NCBI GenBank assembly: GCA_016787375.1
Contig: JAEUUM010000626.1
Coordinates: forward strand, 1 to 9,778
DNA from: Saprospiraceae bacterium
GTDB lineage: Bacteria > Bacteroidota > Bacteroidia > Chitinophagales > Saprospiraceae
DNA length: 9,778 bases
Direction of reading: 5' to 3'
Shown here: positions 7,988 through 9,778 of the stretch, piece by piece
How positions within the stretch are numbered: the first letter of the stretch is position 1
Layout: every line of letters begins with the position of its first letter
Position numbers and translations under genes: made by a program
Notes under the pieces: model-generated
Told to the model about the DNA's origin: nothing
Database searches by the model: none
The model's input: the letters and a program-made list of their open reading frames with translations, nothing else

Positions 7988-8001
7988 ATCATTGCGATTA
8001 A

Positions 8002-8035
8002 TTTGATGCGAATTTATTCATTAAAAGTATATTTG
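8002..8035 (+). promoter_or_regulatory. mutS promoter, Bacteroidota type
   Basis: A TTTG (8002-8005) is followed after 22 nt by TATATTTG (8028-8035), close to the Bacteroidota promoter TTTG-N19-21-TAnnTTTG. Transcription should start near 8042, giving a leader of about 20 nt before the mutS ATG at 8062. The whole promoter lies in the 105-bp gap shared with the divergent TerB-like gene, and the two -33 regions overlap. Confidence 0.6.
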
Positions 8036-8061
8036 TGATTCCAAATGCTACAAGACGATCT

Positions 8062-9778
8062 ATGAAGAAAACAATTCAAGAAGAAGTCGTTCCGACAACT
8101 CCTTTGATGAACCAGTACTACACCATTAAAAAACAACATCCAGATGCCATTTTGTTGTTCAGGGTTGGAGATTTTTACGAAACCTTTGGTCAAGATGCAG
8201 TCAAAACTGCTCAGGCCCTGGGAATTGTACTTACCAATCGCAATAATGGTACTTCCGATACCGAACTTGCCGGATTTCCTTATCACTCACTGGATCTTTA
8301 CCTTCCACGCCTCGTTAAAGCCGGCTATCGGGTAGCTATTTGTGATCAACTTGAAAAACCCAGTAAAGAAAAGAAAATCGTAAAGCGCGGTGTAACTGAT
8401 GTTGTAACACCAGGCTTGGCATTGGATGAGAAATTACTTGATCACAGAGCCAATAACTTTCTCGCATCATTGTTCAAATTGCCCAATGAAATTTTTGGTA
8501 TCGGCTTGCTGGATGTTTCGACAGGGGAGTTTATGGTTTCAGAAGGTGAAATTGCCTATATCAGTAAATTATTGCAAAGTTTTTTACCCTCTGAGGTTAT
8601 TATGCCAAAAGGCCAACTCAAAGAATTTACAAAACATTTCGGTGACAGCTTTTACTCTTATGGCCTGGACGAATGGATTTATACCGAAGATAATACAAGA
8701 GAGTTGTTGCTAAATCATTTTCAGGTTACCAGCTTAAAGGGTTTTGGAATTGAAGAAATGGGTGGTGCAAAAGTTGCAGCGGGTGCTGTTTTGCATTATC
8801 TGCATAGTTCTGAGAAAAAAGAACTCGGTCATATCAATGCTATTTCAAGACTGGCAAACGACAAATATGTCTGGTTAGACCGATTTACCATCAGAAATCT
8901 TGAATTGATAAATAGCCCTAATGTAGGTGGAGTCCCTTTGATACAAGTACTCGATCAAAGCATTACTCCTATGGGGAGTAGATTGATGAAGAAATGGATT
9001 ACATTGCCACTCATCTCCAAAGCGGCAATAGATTCAAGACTCAGTAAAGTATCGTATTTCTTGTATGAATCAGAAATTGCCGACAATGTTGAGATACAGC
9101 TCAGGCAAATCGGTGATCTGGAAAGAATAATCTCTAAAGTAGCAATGGGAAGAATTTCACCCAGAGAAGTTGTACAGCTGCGAAGAGCCTTAGACCATGT
9201 TATTCCTATAAAAGATATATTGGTCAACAGCGGCTTACCCGATTTACAAAAACTTGGGGACAGTATCCACGATTGTAATTCCGTAAGGGAACAAATTTCA
9301 AAACAAATCTGCGAAGAGGCACCCAACTCCATTGGCAAAGGATCAGTTATTAAGCCGGGGTTCAATGCTGAACTGGATGAACTTGTTCATCTCGTAAACA
9401 ATTCAAAGGATATTCTTCTTGAAATTCAACAAAGCGAAGCAGAGAAAACAGGCATCACCGGATTAAAAATTGGATTTAATAATGTTTTTGGGTATTACCT
9501 TGAAGTTACCAATAAATATAAAGATCTCGGTTTGATACCCAATGACTGGGTACGAAAGCAGACACTAACCGGGGCTGAACGATACATCACCGATGAATTG
9601 AAGAAACTCGAGACCAAAATACTGGGCGCAGAAGAAAAAATTCTTGAACTCGAAGAACGCCTTTTCCTCCAACTTGTTGAAGAGATTCATCAGTTCATTA
9701 TGCCAATTCAACACAATGCACAGGTGGTTGCACAACTGGATTGCATTCTGTCCTTTGCCAGAACTGCTCGTAAAAATC
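8062..9778 (+). CDS. mutS: DNA mismatch repair protein MutS (N-terminal 572 residues; cut by window end)
   Basis: The frame is open from the ATG at 8062 to the last base; family members are about 860-880 residues, so about a third is missing to the right. MutS binds mismatches and small loops in DNA and recruits MutL. The mismatch-recognition domain is clear: VGDFYETFG holds the Phe-x-Glu motif (F38-Y39-E40) that stacks on and contacts the mispaired base, followed by AGFPYHSLDLYLPRLVKAGY and VAICDQLEKP. The connector begins around GIGLLDVSTGEF, the lever/core includes LDQSITPMGSRLMKKWI, and the clamp is marked by GFNNVFGYYLEV (from 471) and VRKQTLTGAERYITDELKKLE-like sequence. The Walker ATPase and dimer domains lie outside the window. 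An ATG at 8045 is out of frame and gives only six codons. F38 and E40 indicate MutS1, a working repair protein, rather than a MutS2-type paralogue. Confidence 0.97.
   Translation, partial: MKKTIQEEVVPTTPLMNQYYTIKKQHPDAILLFRVGDFYETFGQDAVKTAQALGIVLTNRNNGTSDTELAGFPYHSLDLYLPRLVKAGYRVAICDQLEKPSKEKKIVKRGVTDVVTPGLALDEKLLDHRANNFLASLFKLPNEIFGIGLLDVSTGEFMVSEGEIAYISKLLQSFLPSEVIMPKGQLKEFTKHFGDSFYSYGLDEWIYTEDNTRELLLNHFQVTSLKGFGIEEMGGAKVAAGAVLHYLHSSEKKELGHINAISRLANDKYVWLDRFTIRNLELINSPNVGGVPLIQVLDQSITPMGSRLMKKWITLPLISKAAIDSRLSKVSYFLYESEIADNVEIQLRQIGDLERIISKVAMGRISPREVVQLRRALDHVIPIKDILVNSGLPDLQKLGDSIHDCNSVREQISKQICEEAPNSIGKGSVIKPGFNAELDELVHLVNNSKDILLEIQQSEAEKTGITGLKIGFNNVFGYYLEVTNKYKDLGLIPNDWVRKQTLTGAERYITDELKKLETKILGAEEKILELEERLFLQLVEEIHQFIMPIQHNAQVVAQLDCILSFARTARKN

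Noticed and set aside
8014..8286. 90-codon minus-strand open frame over the 5' end of mutS
   Set aside because: It overlaps the mutS promoter and the mismatch-recognition domain in antisense, and its sequence shows no protein-family features.
8426..8713. 95-codon plus-strand frame inside mutS
   Set aside because: It is an out-of-frame reading of MutS, whose own frame is unbroken and conserved through this stretch.
8955..9365. 136-codon minus-strand open frame
   Set aside because: It lies wholly antisense to conserved MutS sequence, has no promoter or recognisable domain, and reads as the shadow of the real gene.

Overview
The window looks like ordinary chromosome from a member of the Bacteroidota, possibly a Saprospira- or Chitinophaga-like lineage. 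The evidence is an AT-rich composition, two secreted enzymes ending in type A sorting domains of the type IX secretion system (T9SS), a TonB-dependent receptor with an N-terminal carboxypeptidase-regulatory-like domain, and promoters of the TAnnTTTG type with no clear Shine-Dalgarno sequences. I see no rRNA, tRNA, CRISPR array, insertion sequence or phage gene.

Layout, left to right. The 3' end of rimM (+ strand) runs off the left edge and meets, tail to tail, a four-gene minus-strand block across a shared bidirectional hairpin terminator. In transcription order (right to left) that block is a small TerB-like helical protein (7956-7453), a secreted M1-family metallopeptidase with a T9SS tail (7325-4878), a terminator, a TonB-dependent outer-membrane receptor (4631-1803), and an alpha/beta-hydrolase-fold protein with a T9SS tail (1755-211). 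Divergent from the TerB-like gene, mutS (+ strand, from 8062) runs off the right edge after 572 codons, before its ATPase domain.

How the genes may work together. The M1 peptidase, the receptor and the hydrolase-like protein all belong to the cell surface or outside, which fits peptide or ester scavenging, but only the receptor/hydrolase pair (47 bp apart) is close enough to suggest a functional unit. rimM (ribosome maturation) and mutS (mismatch repair) are housekeeping genes bordering this segment.

Most notable points. The hydrolase-like protein has Gly where the nucleophile Ser of GxSxG should be, and no histidine between its Asp motif and its sorting domain, so it may be a non-catalytic surface protein. 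Three genes carry an identical TATATTTG box 23-26 nt upstream of their start codons, and a weaker version precedes the receptor. These boxes also show that the longest open frames of two genes start too far upstream. I found no convincing new multi-gene system.
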